A DNA stretch of 64,000 nt from Bryum argenteum (GCA_037043015.1 CM073322.1:26378364-26442363); one strand, 5' to 3'. Shown: positions 46,956-59,030, counted from the stretch's first letter. Translations and numbers: made by a program. Notes: a model not told the origin generated them from the sequence alone.

Positions 46956-49900
46956 ATGGCGGTGCGGCCGCTACCACTGCAAGCATGTCTGGGATTCGGA
47001 GGCACAGTGGGCAATGGCCTGATTCTGCATCCGGACAAGAAGACACTCATCTACCCACTCGGCACCACAATCGTGTTACGAGACAAAGTACGTAAATCGC
47101 GTAAACCAAACAAACAAAAATGCATCATCACATGAATTCATCATTAATGATTGCTGTGTGAGTGATTGCAGGGGGATGTGACGAAGCAAGAGTTTCTGCA
47201 AGGCCACAACAATCGAGTCTCATGCGTGACGGTATCGAAAAGCGGCAAATTTCTCGCCAGTGGCCAAGTCTCCCCCATGGGATTCTCCGCGCCCATTATC
47301 GTGTGGGACTTCGCCGCGCGCAAAATCCTGCACCGCCTCGTACTCCACAAGGCATGCATGCATCGATTCTTCAATTGAAAATCCAACTTCAGAGCAGTGA
47401 CTGATCGAACCATGATTGCAATGTGGGATTCGACCAGCAGTGCATGCATGCATCGATCCTCCACTTCAACTCCAAGTTCAAATCAGTAGTCTGATCGAAC
47501 CATGGTTGCATTGATCAGGTCAAGATTCAGGGACTGGATTTTACATTCGATGATGAGTTGCTGACATCGTATGGGGGTACAGATGATTGCAAGCTCGTCA
47601 TTTGGCGGACCAAAACGGGTGAGCATGCATCTGATTCATCAATGAGATCTGTAAAATAATCGATTCGTTGATTGATTCGTGTTCGTGTGATTAATCAGGC
47701 GAAGCGATCTGTGGGAGTCCGACGCCGCTGGATTATGCCATTTCGGCCAAATGGGCCAACCATACACGCAACATTCTGATCACTACCGCCGACATGAAGA
47801 TCAACGTGTGGCGTGTGGATGCTGACAATCGGAAGCTGTATCCCGGAAGCTGCGATACTGGGAAACGGAAGCGTGTCAACCAGTGCGTGGTATGCCCTTT
47901 TTTCTCTTTACAGAATCAATTGATCCGGAATACGATATTTGCATGAATTTTCTGTTCTATAATGCATGTTCAAATTGAGGTACAATCTTCTTTGAAAGAA
48001 ATGCTTGGGTACCGATGATATGCTATTGCCTTTTTTTGTGAGAATGTTTTTGCTGGTCACTACCATCTTAGGCTACAGACATGGTTGTTATTTACTTTTA
48101 ATTCTTCATTTAATAATTATGAGACACTTCTGTCTTGTTCTGCTTTAGTCATCAATATTTTTTTTGAAGAATCCGAGTACATGTTTTTCAACTGTTGTAC
48201 GAGTGTCTTTTTCGATTCTTTTCAGATTTCAATGCATTGTACTTGGATTCTTTTTTACGATATTTTTTTTAATGCTGTAACTAAGTAAGCATATGCTAAC
48301 CATACAATGTACCCTCAAATCTGATGAATCGGCAATCAATAATATGTCATTCTGACATGAAGTCACATGCAGTGAGATACCTTTTGTGAGATGGTCGCTC
48401 ACTTCCACCATAAGCTACATGTCCAATTTAATGAATTGCTTATTGAGGTTACATGTGGTCGAAGAAAAGCATGCTTGCAAGACGCATTTTTATGAGTGGA
48501 AGGACTTAGCCGGGATAAATGACAGGACATAGATTATGAATGTGTTTTGCTCTCATTCTTGCCGTTAAAATCAAAACATGTCATTTTTTCTATCAATGTG
48601 GACAACCTATGGACACTAAGTCATTTAAATAAAACTCACTATGTCATTTATCAACTAATTTTTCCATGGAGAATAAGTAATAAATAGTAAAATTTTGTAT
48701 CACAAAGTCTGCCTAGTACTTTTCAACTACAAAGCTTTTCCAAGTTTGAATAGAAAGAGGTTGTGAAGAATCCATGCAGGTGATAGACGACAAGGATGAG
48801 TTCATGTACGTCGGCACACGGAGCGGCGACGTGATGCAAGTGAGTCTGGGACCAATGCTGTACAGAGCAGGAGGACCCAAGCCATTCATCGAGATGGGCA
48901 TTCTCTGCATCCAATTCACGCCAGCCAAGGACTTGGTAGTGGGCGGAGGCGACGGCACCGTCAACCTACTCCGCTTGCCCACCTTCAAGCTGGTGAAGAA
49001 GATCAAGCTCGTGGGCGCCGTCACCTCCCTGTCGATTGCAGGCGCGGGTGCCAAGGGTAGTTTCGAGGTCTACGCCGGCACGACACTGGCGCACATCTAC
49101 CTGGTCAAGTACGACGGCGCCACGAACGCCATGACGGCCACGCTGGTGCAGCGCTGCCACTTCAACAAGATCAACGACGTCGCCTTCCCTGCGAATTACA
49201 GTGATCTGTTCGCCACGGCGTCCACGAACGATATCAGGCTGTGGAACTTGAAGGAGATGAAGGAGATACTGCGAATCCAGGTGCCTAGCGTGGAGTGTGA
49301 GCTGAAAGACTCCTTGAACCAGGAGTGTTACTGTTGCGCTTTCATGCCTGACGGCAAGACCATCGTTAGTGGGTGGAGTGATGGCCGCATCCGTGCTTAT
49401 GCTCCCCAATCTGGCAAACTGCAGTACACCATCGTGAATGCGCATCAGAGAATGGGCGCTTTCATTGGCTCTGACAATACGGTAACATTTCCCATTTCCA
49501 CATTCGGATTCGTACTTTTCCATAGTAAAGTGATTTCTGGACCTTGAGCACTTTCCAGAGAGATAGTAGAAACTCTCAGTGGCAATTCCGTCACAATGGC
49601 GGATCTAGGATGATTGAGTTTTTTTTTTTTTTTAAATTTGTGAGTGAAAATATATGAGTTTGGGGTATGGTTGTTTTGTTCAATTTGTACAGAAATACTT
49701 ACCATTTGGGTATGGTTGTTTTGTTCAATTTGTAGCTTCCTAATTGAAAGTAATTGTCTAAATTGTCTATTTTTGAAAACAAAGGTGCAAGTAGTTCGAT
49801 TCCTAAGAAATTGATAAGGGATGTGGCAACAAGCTTGGAAATTTGGATTTTTATTATTTTTTGTTGTTGTATGTTGATCTAAGTAGTTGTCATTTGGGTG

Positions 49901-52900
49901 CTCACATAGAAAGTTGTAAAATAATACATGTGCATTCTTTATAATCAAAGTTGTACTTGAAGTATCATATTTGCACCACATCGTTGTTGTAAATTGAAAT
50001 CCTTGGTACCTCAAAAAGTGTGCAATCCAAAAAGAAGTTGTGTATACACTATTTCTTTGGATCTTTTCCCTTTCGAGATGTATATTAAAGAGATATTTAA
50101 TATGTATATTCCTCATCTTACTCTATATACAAATTTGTTCATATATCTTTTGGAGATCATCTTCAAATTTAAGAAACATCAAATGAGAAAACGCACTCTA
50201 TTGATGTTCAAAGGAGGAGAAGCTTCAAGAAGTTTCTCCATTTGATATATCTCTTGTAAAAAAGAAGTTATCAATTACATAGCCTCAAATACTAATATAT
50301 ATTGTTCAATTGAAAACATAACAACTTGTGTTTCATTTACTTGTTACGGCAGAAATGCTTTCAAGGGGTGTATGCAATTGCAACAACTTCAGACAGTTTG
50401 CGGATTGTTAGTGGTGGCGTTGAAGGGAATGTAAGTACTATCAAGAACGTGCTTTGGAAATAAGATTCAATTTACTATTTGGGATGCTAGTAAATTTATT
50501 TGAAGTCATCAACAATTATGCCGCTTTCATTATACTTGAAGTGACTTAGATTCTTTTCCTTCCTTTTCTTTCTTGTATCACAATTTCAAAATTAAAAAAA
50601 AAAAAAAAAAAAAAACGATTTCAAGTTTCTTTAGAGTTCCTTAGAGAACATTAAAAAGACTCTATTTTAGCTTCATTTAGCCTAGACAGCATTGAACTTC
50701 TTGAATTTGGTAAAGTTGTTCAAACTTGTGAGCTTTTCATGTTTTGAATTGGCTAGGTCCGGGTGTGGAGGATTGGTAGCCAAAGTCACTCTATGCTTGC
50801 TTCAATGAAGGCTCATACACAAGCTTGCACATATCTTGCGGTAATCTTCTTCACATACTATAATCTTATCATGTTTCTTTTTAACTCAGACGTGGAAAAT
50901 TTGAAAACAACACAATAATTATCAAATTTCTCTAGTTGGATCTTAAACCTCAACTCTTATATGTCAAACTGAGCCTCTCATTTTGAGGTGCAAAGAATAA
51001 TTCACAAAAACTTCATCAACACCCTCACCAACTTCTTGATACCATTCTCTTTCTTTGATATACTTATCAAACAAAAGTTAAGATTTTCAATCACAACTTG
51101 AAGAAATGATTAGTGATATGTGAAAGCATTCTCATAGGTTGCTACTCATTGCTATAAGCTCCTCAATAAGCTGTATACATCGTACCCATGTAGGAAAGAT
51201 TAAGTAACCCAGTGGGGACCTTAATTATAATGTTACCCACAGAGATCCTTGATGCAAAACTGCCTAACTTCTCGGAATTAACCTTCAATCTACTTCACAA
51301 CCAATAAAACCCAATCTAAGCATTCTTTAGAAAGTCCAAAACCGTAGGATCCTAAAACTAACTTCACCTTCTACTCACACTAACAAATTTGAACTGTTGA
51401 ATCTTCTTCATTCATGAGATCATAGCAGTGAAATTCAAGAACCCTCAAACCCCATTCCCGGTTTTAAGAATCTTTAGGGTTTAAAAGTCAAACTTTTGCT
51501 TTTTACCACCCAACAAACCACTCAATCAATTAGGCTTTTTACATGCAATTATTGGTACATAATTATTAAAAACTCTTATACAACAACTTTGTGTGCAGGT
51601 GAAAAAGAATAACACGGAGTGTGTCTCATGCAGCAACGATGGGTCCTGCATGGTTTGGGATCTCACAGTGAGTGACAGCATGCCCCATCTTTTCTTGTGA
51701 TGCATGCATGTATGTTGCTAGTCAATGCAAGAATTAAGACTTTCGGCGAATCTATGCAAAGGAGTGCTACTAAGGGATAGAGATTTTTTTAAGTAGTTGC
51801 ATTTGAGAGGTTTACAAGTGGAGACTTTTGAAGTCTACATTCTTGTTTTTATCCTTCTTGGAATTTTGACTAGACGGTAACTTTATGATGAGGGGTATGT
51901 GGTATTTGTCGTGGTGAAGAAATATCCTTGAAGGTCTCTCATATCATCATGAAGTGTTTCAAAGTGGGTGGAAAAGACATTTGTCACTCTCTTGAATCAC
52001 TAACCCACATGGACTTAACCTTTATGATGACACCTTTGCATTCAATCTTGGAACAATATGCTATAGTTGACTGCAGAGAAAATCAACTCTAAACGATAGC
52101 TTCCCAATGTTTTTTGGGAAGGATATAATGTCTGAAGTCTTAAAAAATTCCAATCTCGTTATGGGAACTCAAGGAGAAGCAAGCTATATACTTCATGATT
52201 GATTCCAGTTACATTCTCATACGTGTAAGTAGAAAAAGTGGAGATTGAACATGTGGTGATTGCACATTGCAGAGGTATACTCGGAACAATAGCATGGGAG
52301 CTAGCAACTTCTTCAAATCCATAAATTATCATCCCGATGAGAGTCAACTTCTTAGTTGTGGAACAGATCGCAAGGTATTTGAGATTTCTTATCCCTTAAT
52401 GAGAGCAAAGTTGTAAAACGTTACGAAATGTCCAGATAATAAATGCTCTAACAATCCATTGTGTATGTTAACCCCTAAAGATCCACGATGTTTTGGGAGC
52501 TTGAAATCCCAACACAGACCACTATGTACTAATGGGGGTACGTCCAATATTTTTGGAAATTTTTGATAATTTCAACCGTAGGATCTTGAAGTAGACTACC
52601 ATTGGTAGTAGTGTGAAAATTTTCAACCGTTGGATCATCACTAAATGTGAGATCATAACGTTTGAAGTTGACTGTAAATTTTTTTTTGCCTTGACCGTAA
52701 ACGCCGAATCGGCGGCGGTGGGCTTTTAGGGGTTAAACAACTTGTTGTTTGTCCTCCTTGTGTAGATTACATTTTGGGATGCATATGATTGCCAACCAAT
52801 TCGAATAATCGATGGCTCCCTTACGGCCGAGATGTTGACCCTCGACGTAAGTCCCGATGGTGAAGGCTTTGCTAGTGGAGGTGGTGATCGAGAAGTAAAG

Positions 52901-53938
52901 CTTTGGAATTACAATGAAGGTCATTGTTATTTTGTTGGCCTTGGCCATAGTGCAGGCATCACCAGGGTAATTTATTATCACACCTTCTCTACCATTGTTA
53001 TAATAAATAGATCATATAACAATCTACAGTATGTTCACTTATTCTTCTGAGAATGTGCATGAATTTCCAATTCATACCATGTTGCGATGATGAGCCAACT
53101 CTAATTTTGACAAAACACTTCCAAGTGTAGCCATTTTAGAAATAGTACATACACATGATCAAACATATCCTAGAACGAAACAATAAACCACAATAAACTT
53201 CACATATAACATAGTATTTAAATATGCCAATGTTTAATAAGCTCTACATTCTTTTACTCTTGCTATGCCATAGTATAGCAGTTCCATAAGTTAAGTTTTA
53301 GAATGACTTTGAATTATTCCTAATGTGTAAAGGCACTACAACCTTAGTGTGGTAGCTCGAGACATTATCATTGAGGTAATTTTGGATTCAAACTCCCACA
53401 CAAAAGTGGTGTTTACCACAACAATTCAGAACCACCTCAATATATATCAGGATAAGAATATATGGTTCTCAGAGAATAAAACATACTTACTTCATAGCTC
53501 AGATTAAAATGAACAATAATACTTTATAAACACTGACCTTCTTTAAATATGCATCTCTAAGATTGAATTTTGATATAAATAATGTTAGCTCTTGCCCAGT
53601 TTAATTACATTCACATTTTTTATTATGGTCCCTTCTTACTTTCATGAAACAATTCATAAATCAGTAATAAACTAGCAAAAGATTTAAAATACAATGTGAT
53701 GAACTAATTAAGCAAATGAGATGACTAAAAATTTCATACGTACTTCCTCTCAATGGTTTAACTAATCACTTGAATTTGTGCAAAAATGATGCAGATAAAG
53801 ATATCTCCAAACATGAAGAAGATCGTGTCAGTAGGAGAAGATGGTGCCATTTTGATTTGGGATTACAGAAAACCGATTTCCGATTCACCGCCTGACCCCA
53901 ACAAGGTGACGGTGAAGAGCCCAGGCTCACCAAAGTGA
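46956..53938 (+). CDS. CFAP52: CFAP52, cilia- and flagella-associated WD40 protein
   Basis: Eleven exons: 46956-47087, 47172-47351, 47519-47618, 47699-47889, 48780-49481, 50353-50430, 50757-50840, 51599-51667, 52273-52374, 52766-52966, 53795-53938. They join in frame to 660 residues (animal CFAP52 is about 620). Alignable stretches include HPDKKTLIYPLGTTIVLRD, GHNNRVSCVTVSKSG, ASGQVSPMGFSAPIIVWDF, ATASTNDIRLWNL, SGWSDGRIRAYAPQSGKL, CVSCSNDGSCMVWDL, LLSCGTDRK, GFASGGGDREVKLWNYNEG and GLGHSAGITR. The WD40 repeats form two propellers. In motile cilia and flagella the protein lies inside doublet microtubules, so in a plant it should act in sperm flagella. Intron 2 has a GC donor (AAG|GCATGC); conservation of LHK before it supports this. 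Exon 5 is GC-rich (702 bp), unlike the AT-rich 3' exons. Intron 9 carries a TTAA-flanked MITE. Confidence 0.93.
47352..47518 (+). other. Probable GC-AG intron of CFAP52 with an internal duplication
   Basis: The exon ends LVLHK (AAG at 47349-47351) and the next base pair is GC, not GT. The following exon starts VKIQGLDF at 47519 after TTGATCAG. This matches the conserved spacing RLxLHKxKI of CFAP52 exactly. A GT donor at 47340 would also keep frame but would delete VLHK. The intron consists of two diverged copies of about 89 bp, each starting GCATGCATGCATCGAT (47352 and 47441). Confidence 0.65.
52472..52732. mobile_element. TTAA-flanked MITE in CFAP52 intron 9
   Basis: The element begins CCCCTAAAGATCCACG and ends GTGGGCTTTTAGGGG, imperfect inverted repeats, and is bounded on each side by TTAA (52468-52471, 52733-52736). 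It is 261 bp and non-coding. Interior motifs TTTCAACCGTAGGATC and TTTCAACCGTTGGATCAT are repeated. The termini resemble, but are not the same family as, the elements at 7354 and 56677. It stays within the intron and touches neither splice site. Confidence 0.7.
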
Positions 53939-54725
53939 GAGCCATGCATCAATTGACCCAAGACAAGACACTTGTATAGCATTCAAGAGATAATATTGAC
54001 CAGCAATCAGCAATTTCTTTAATGCCTCCACCTCTGGACAACTCGAGGACATCCGGAGAACATTCAAAAAGGTTGAAATGATTGTACACTAAACTAAACA
54101 TCATCTATCTACTATCAACAGAAAAAAAATTACATATGATATGATGTGAGAAGTACATGCACACAAGTACATTCTTTTGATGTGAGAGGTAGGGTAGGGG
54201 CGAGAGAAGGACAAAGTCAGTTGGTTTGTGTACGAAACTTCAAACGGTTTGGCGTGTTCTTAAAAAGGTGGTGATGCAAAAAGCTTGCACCGAGACTGTA
54301 CATGAACGTGTGGAGCTACAGATGCGTCGTCACTGCGGTCACCCTGTTCGAATGAAAACGAACAGGTGAAAAAAGGATTGCAAAAAAGTAAGAGTGTTCT
54401 CGACTGTATCAACAATCTGGGGTTGTCGCAGTAACGAAGCTTCTGTGTCTTCAACAAAATGCGGGCGGCAGGCGCTCTAGCTCGAAGAAGCAGCAGAGTC
54501 GGGATGTGTCGGGAAAAACCCTTTCGGGTGCACTGACCGAACCCTGTTTCTTCCTTCGAGGTGGAAAATTAAAACCATCTCGCTTATCCATGATGCACTT
54601 TCCAACACACCTGAGGAATCACTATATGAAAAAAGTGGGAGCTCCGCGAGCTGCTGGATGTGGTCGAGATCCACTCGCAAAAGCGCATCTTCGGGCATCT
54701 AAAGATGCTGTTTCAATCCAGGGGC
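53939..54725. other. Convergent 3' flank between CFAP52 and the B-box gene
   Basis: This region should contain the 3' untranslated regions of the two convergent genes. No further gene is recognised. The 54480-54720 part is GC-richer and likely belongs to the B-box gene transcript. Confidence 0.5.
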
Positions 54726-55806
54726 TTAGTGATGAAGATCACGTTTATACCGCTTGGGAAAAGGTGGCGATGTGGGAGGACCTGAGGGCATTCGAATCTC
54801 GGGGACGATGAACGCGTCGCCGTAGATGCTGTGCGGTAAGTTGTACATGTCTTGCTTCGATCGGTTGTTGCGGACGTGACGTGACCGGGAAGAAGGTGGC
54901 GCCATCTGAGGTACCGCAACGGGAAACTGGGGCACTTCGTGTAAGGCGAACATCTGCTCCTCGAACAAGCTCAAATCGGCAGTCCAGTCGAAGTCTCCTG
55001 TCACCCCATCGTTGTTCCCTTTCACCGGCGCCGTTATTTCGCTGTTGTTGAAGCTTTCGTTGCAATCCACGAAGTTAAGAAGCTCGTCCACGCGCCATCC
55101 CGGCACCGCGTCCGTCAGAAAGTCGCTGAAACTGCTCTTCTTCATCTCGGAAGCAGCAGGAGAACCGGAGATGATATTACTTTCAGGGAAAGAGGTAGTA
55201 GTCGTAGGAGGTGGGCAGCACGATGGAGTGTACCCCGAGTACGCCTTCGGAAGATCCGGAGTAACGTGAGTAGTAGAGCTCCGCCCGGGTCTCTGCAGCG
55301 TAGAAGTAGGGCTCGAGATAGTACTGCAATGCGACGATTGCGACGACGCGGCAGGACTTAGGACCTCCTCCTTGCGCTCCTCCAACGCCACTCTCGTTCC
55401 CGTCACGAGAAACCGCTTGTGGTTGCACGAGAGCGCATTCGCGGTGTGGATAGACACATCGCAGTCGCGGCACAGTAACGCCCGATCCTCCAGACAGAAG
55501 AAGAACCCCCGTTTCTCCTATCACCCCCAATTCACGCTCAGATCAGGATCACCGCAAAATCCCACACCCCAACCTGGCAAATGCTCAAAATCTCAAACCC
55601 AACTAGCTACCGCGAAGGCTAGGAATGCTCACCTGGCATATATCACACTTGGGCGGCTCCGGGGCCGTGAGCAAGTTGACGCGAACGTGCTTCTTGGTGG
55701 CGGTGGAGTGGGTTCGAGCGTCACAGTCCTCGCAGAGTGCAGCTTCATCCACACAGCACATAACCGAGGCCAGATTCTTCTCACACAAGCCGCACTGTAT
55801 CCTCAT
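54726..55806 (-). CDS. Double B-box zinc finger transcription factor (BBX group IV, STO/BBX24-like)
   Basis: Two exons on the minus strand, 55633-55806 and 54726-55517, separated by a 115-bp GT-AG intron, give 321 residues. B-box 1 (about 5-47) reads CGLCEKNLASVMCCVDEAAL then CEDCDARTH. B-box 2 (about 54-98) reads CDICQ, then EKRGFFFCLEDRALLCRDCD and HTANALSCNHKRFLVTG, the zinc-binding pattern of STO/BBX20-25. No CCT domain follows. A conserved C-terminal FLTDAVPGWRVDELLNF motif fits group IV. Such nuclear proteins bind partners such as HY5 and COP1 and tune photomorphogenesis and stress responses. The intron falls inside B-box 2, right after CDICQ. The C-terminal tail is Ser/Pro-rich. The exact subgroup member is not decided. 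Confidence 0.9.
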
Positions 55807-56311
55807 CTTAGCAGACTAGTAAGCAACAATGGCGAGCAAATTCTTCTTGTGAGTCGTGAGCGAGAGTGTGCGAGCAAGGGGTAGCCTTAAAGGGCAAGGA
55901 GGGAAGGGTGGTGAGCCTGAAGTTCCACCCGGCAGTGTGCAAGAGAAAAAGCGCAATGGAGGAGGTCGAGAAGGGCACGCAGGCAGCAGCGGCAGTGAGA
56001 ATAGTAGCAGAGGAAAAGGGGAAAAGCGCGTGGCTTTTAGAGCAGGATGAGGGAGCCGCAGATGAGCGAGGCGTCAAAGTCGGGGTGCCAACAGGCGCGA
56101 TAGATGCGGACACCATGAAAGAGGGCATGGCATGGGATGAGGAGGGCACCCTCTGCCGCCTCGCCACTCCTCCCTTAGCTTCCTGCTCACACCCCCGCGC
56201 CCCCACCCACCGAGGTGTCGAAATTTTCCCCCACGGGCTGCCCATTAAACACTATACCCCTCCATGGCTGGACAGGATAGTCAGTGTACCTTTCACCCCG
56301 ATGTTTCTTTA
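55807..56311. other. GC-rich upstream region of the B-box gene, with an uncertain plus-strand frame
   Basis: This is the likely promoter and leader of the minus-strand B-box gene. A plus-strand frame (ATG at about 55950, MEEVEKGTQAAAAVRIVAEE, later TMKEGMAWDEEGTLCR) stays open to about 56312 and an opposite frame is open too. No family is recognised, and open frames are expected in such GC-rich DNA, so I do not call a gene. Confidence 0.3.
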
Positions 56312-56445
56312 GGGCTGCCCGTGAAACATTCTTTCTGATGAAATGACAGTGTGCCTTTTTATTCTTCTCGGGCTGCCCGTGAAACATTCTTTCTGATGAA
56401 ATGACAGTGTGCCTTTTTATTCTTCTCGGGCTGCCCGTGAAACAT
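56312..56445. repeat. 58-bp tandem repeat
   Basis: GGGCTGCCCGTGAAACATTC followed by TTTCTGATGAAATGACAGTG starts at 56312, 56370 and 56428. The first two units are essentially identical and the third diverges after 18 bases. A more diverged relative starts at about 56237. Confidence 0.85.
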
Positions 56446-56672
56446 TCTCCCCCGGCCATGGCTGGATGAGATGACAGTGTACCGCCTATTTCACCCTGGG
56501 GTAAATAATGGTTGCAATGTTCTTATATCTGGGCAGGGCTTGTACCTTCTTCTGTTTTTTTCTTACCTTACGAGAATGATTGCGATTGTACCCACCACCT
56601 TACTCTGTTATTTCTTGATTCCTCCCTCCCTTACTTGGGGGTGTCAAACTTCTCAATAGTTAGATATGATTA
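56446..56672. other. Short spacer
   Basis: No feature is recognised apart from the tail of the 58-bp repeat. Confidence 0.4.
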
Positions 56673-57279
56673 TTAACCCTTAAATGCCCATGGGGTTTTT
56701 AACGGGCAGCCCAAAATCGGATGAAAGCATTTTTTGGACTTGGGCATCATGAAAAGTGCACTTTTTGAATTTGGGCATCATGAGTGAATCAATGATGAGC
56801 TTGCAACCTCCTACAAGATCATGTACAACCCCAACCTACTTACCACATTCCTTCAAATCACAAAATCACACATACAAATTGTGAATTGCATCGTAATATT
56901 TCACTTTTTAAAGACATCACAACAAGGTGGCCAGTTTGACATCGAAATATATCAGGAAGTTGAGTACACTGAGAGCTCCAGTTGAGTCCATGGATGGCTA
57001 CAGAGTACAACAATGTCACTAGTTTGGCATCAAAATATATCTGAAAAGTTGAGTAGAGCGAGAGCTTCGGTTAAGTTTAGTGAGCGCTACACAGTTAGTG
57101 AGAGCTACAGTTGAGTCTAGTGAGCGCTACAAAGTTCAATGAGAGCTACAATTGAGGGCAGTGGTAGCTACAGAGGAGATTTTGTTGAGTTGTGAAAGTG
57201 GTATTCTTCATACCCCCCCCCCAAATACCTTACCTATGATGTTGTAACTCTCTGAAACCTTAAAAATTCTATATACTGT

Positions 57280-57415
57280 CTCCCAATACTGCTCTCAATA
57301 CTGCTCCCAATACTGCTCCCAATACTGCTCTCAATACTGCTCTTAATACTGCTCTCAATACTGCTCTCAATATTGCTCTCAATATTGCTCCCAATACTGC
57401 TCTCAACACTAACAC
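57280..57415. repeat. 12-bp minisatellite
   Basis: About eleven units of CAATACTGCTCT/CAATACTGCTCC in direct array inside the TTAA-type element. The repetitive Ala-Val-Leu-Arg frame on the complement is an artefact of the repeat. Confidence 0.85.
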
Positions 57416-57702
57416 AGGAATCTCAACACTTAAGTTTAACACCTTTACATACAAATCCTTTCATAATGTCATTGAAAAAAATGATAGTGGTACAAGCATT
57501 TCCTGCCCTAGCAGTGCTACCTGGTCCTTCCAGGTACCATGAACTGACCTAAGCCGTAGTTCCTGTCACTATCCAACACTCCACACACACACTACACACA
57601 CACTCCTAGCTCCAGCACGAGAGAGAGAGAGAGAGAGCTCCAAAACTCCCCCAAACCCTGGCCGCCAAACCCTAATCTCCAACCCTAGCCGCCTTCATCC
57701 AT

Positions 57703-57778
57703 CCACAGGATTTCATCCCATGACAGGATTTCATCCCATGACAGGATTTCATCCCAGAACAGGATTTCATCCCAGGAC
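57703..57778. repeat. 18-bp tandem repeat
   Basis: Four copies of ACAGGATTTCATCCCATG, the last two slightly changed. GA and CA dinucleotide tracts (57585-57640) lie just upstream. Confidence 0.85.
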
Positions 57779-57875
57779 TTAATAGACTACTAGGAGATTT
57801 ACTCTTTTACTGGCTAGGTAAATCCCCAGTTAACATGAGTACAAGCTCCTCGGGCTCGCTTGGGGATTTAAGGGG

Positions 57876-58948
57876 TAAAGTATAAGGATTGGTCACACTT
57901 CGTGCTACCCATCAAACAAGTATGGTAGTGCGTAGTGATGCAAAAACGTGAAATTCTACATTATAATTGGTGGTATGCAAAGTTCAAGGCTCAGAATATT
58001 GTTTATACTAGGTTCGGAAACACTACTACACTCCTACTCATAATAAACACCACCCTATAAGTAGTGCTACTTGTCTACTTCGAGTTGATAGTTTCATTCC
58101 ACTGCGGTACAATATGAACTCATTTCAGACTATATATAATCAACACCCTCTCTTCGCAAAACTCACCAAAGTCTCCTCTACTATTTTCATCATGGATGCA
58201 TCATCTCACAACATAATTAGTTACTTCAACTTGGTGAAAACTCCATTATCACATAATTACAAAAGCTTACATGCACCCTCCAACATCATGTAAAATGATG
58301 ACTATTTGCATGTAATCATTATTTACTCTTCAATTTTATTGATATCTATTCTGCATTTTGCTGCAATTTGCTCAATAACACATACATTGAACTTGGCTAA
58401 GCCCCAAAAGAAAACAAAATCCAATATTTTGAATCCTATAGTGGTTGGTAGGGTGCAATAAGTTCAGCAGCGGGAATAGGGGCAACAAGAGGGAGGTATA
58501 TATTCTACAGCGATTCTAGCCAGCAGGAAAAACGTTGATACAATTCGATGTGGCATTAATTGTGGGCAGCCCCTAGATCCCACAAGAGGACAAGGGGGGG
58601 AGTTTATTATATTGTTATTTTGGGCAGGCATACTGCCGACCACTGACAGGAAATAGGCAAAAAATAGTGGGGTGGTGTGTAATCAGATCATCAAACAGCA
58701 GACGACTATCGCGGACGCGCGACTGCGGCCGGCAGTCCCATGTGCAATAGAAAGCAATCATATCGAATCCCTCAGCCCCATTTTCTGTTACGAACAGCCC
58801 CACAAGCCCCACGACCACCGCCCTCGGGGTTGCCCACTGCCCGTGGGAAATTTATCCCCCTGCCCGCCCATGTTACATGTGACTGCACCGTCCGGCCTCG
58901 CTACTCCTAGGGGGGACCCTACTTTGAGATCCCTTCTAATGTGGTCCA
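57876..58948. other. Spacer
   Basis: No gene is recognised. The part 58690-58930 is GC-richer and has an open plus-strand frame of about 130 codons with no family resemblance, which I regard as chance. Confidence 0.4.
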
Positions 58949-58962
58949 TCTATATTACAATA

Positions 58963-59030
58963 CAGGAGGCTTTGTCTCACACCACGGTTCCGCGCTGGAA
59001 TCCGTCGTGGAGACTTGCCTCCTGTATCCA
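58963..59030. other. 5' subterminal hairpin of Helitron unit A
   Basis: ACAGGAGGCTTTGTCTCACA and the downstream GGAGACTTGCCTCCTGT, together with CACGGTTCC-GCGCT-GGAATCCGTCG, pair as a stem of about 30 bases with few mismatches and a small loop. The same structure is kept in unit B (about 60877-60945). Confidence 0.7.

Larger units (their letters stand above)
56677..57875. mobile_element. Larger TTAA-type element, relative of the 7354 MITE
   Basis: The left end TTAACCCTTAAATGCCC and the first 300 bases match the complement of the right half of the 7354-7715 element (CGGGCAGCCCAAAATCGGAT, TTGGGCATCATGA, CTTGCAACCTCCTACAAG, CCAGTTTGACATC). The right end (CTCCTCGGGCTCGCTTGGGG, ATTTAAGGGG) matches its other terminus. 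The right-hand TTAA is degraded (GTAA). The extra 840 bp consist of GAGAGCTACAGTTGAG repeats, a 12-bp minisatellite, CA and GA tracts and an 18-bp repeat. No transposase is encoded. Confidence 0.7.

Noticed and set aside
48966-49523. Minus-strand frame of 185 codons in CFAP52 exon 5
   Set aside because: It is antisense to a conserved GC-rich exon.
55866-56312. Plus-strand frame of about 148 codons upstream of the B-box gene
   Set aside because: Both strands are open in this GC-rich leader region, no family is recognised, and part of it runs into the 58-bp repeat zone. It is kept only as a note.
57269-57454. Minus-strand frame of Ala-Val-Leu-Arg repeats
   Set aside because: It is simply the translation of the 12-bp minisatellite.
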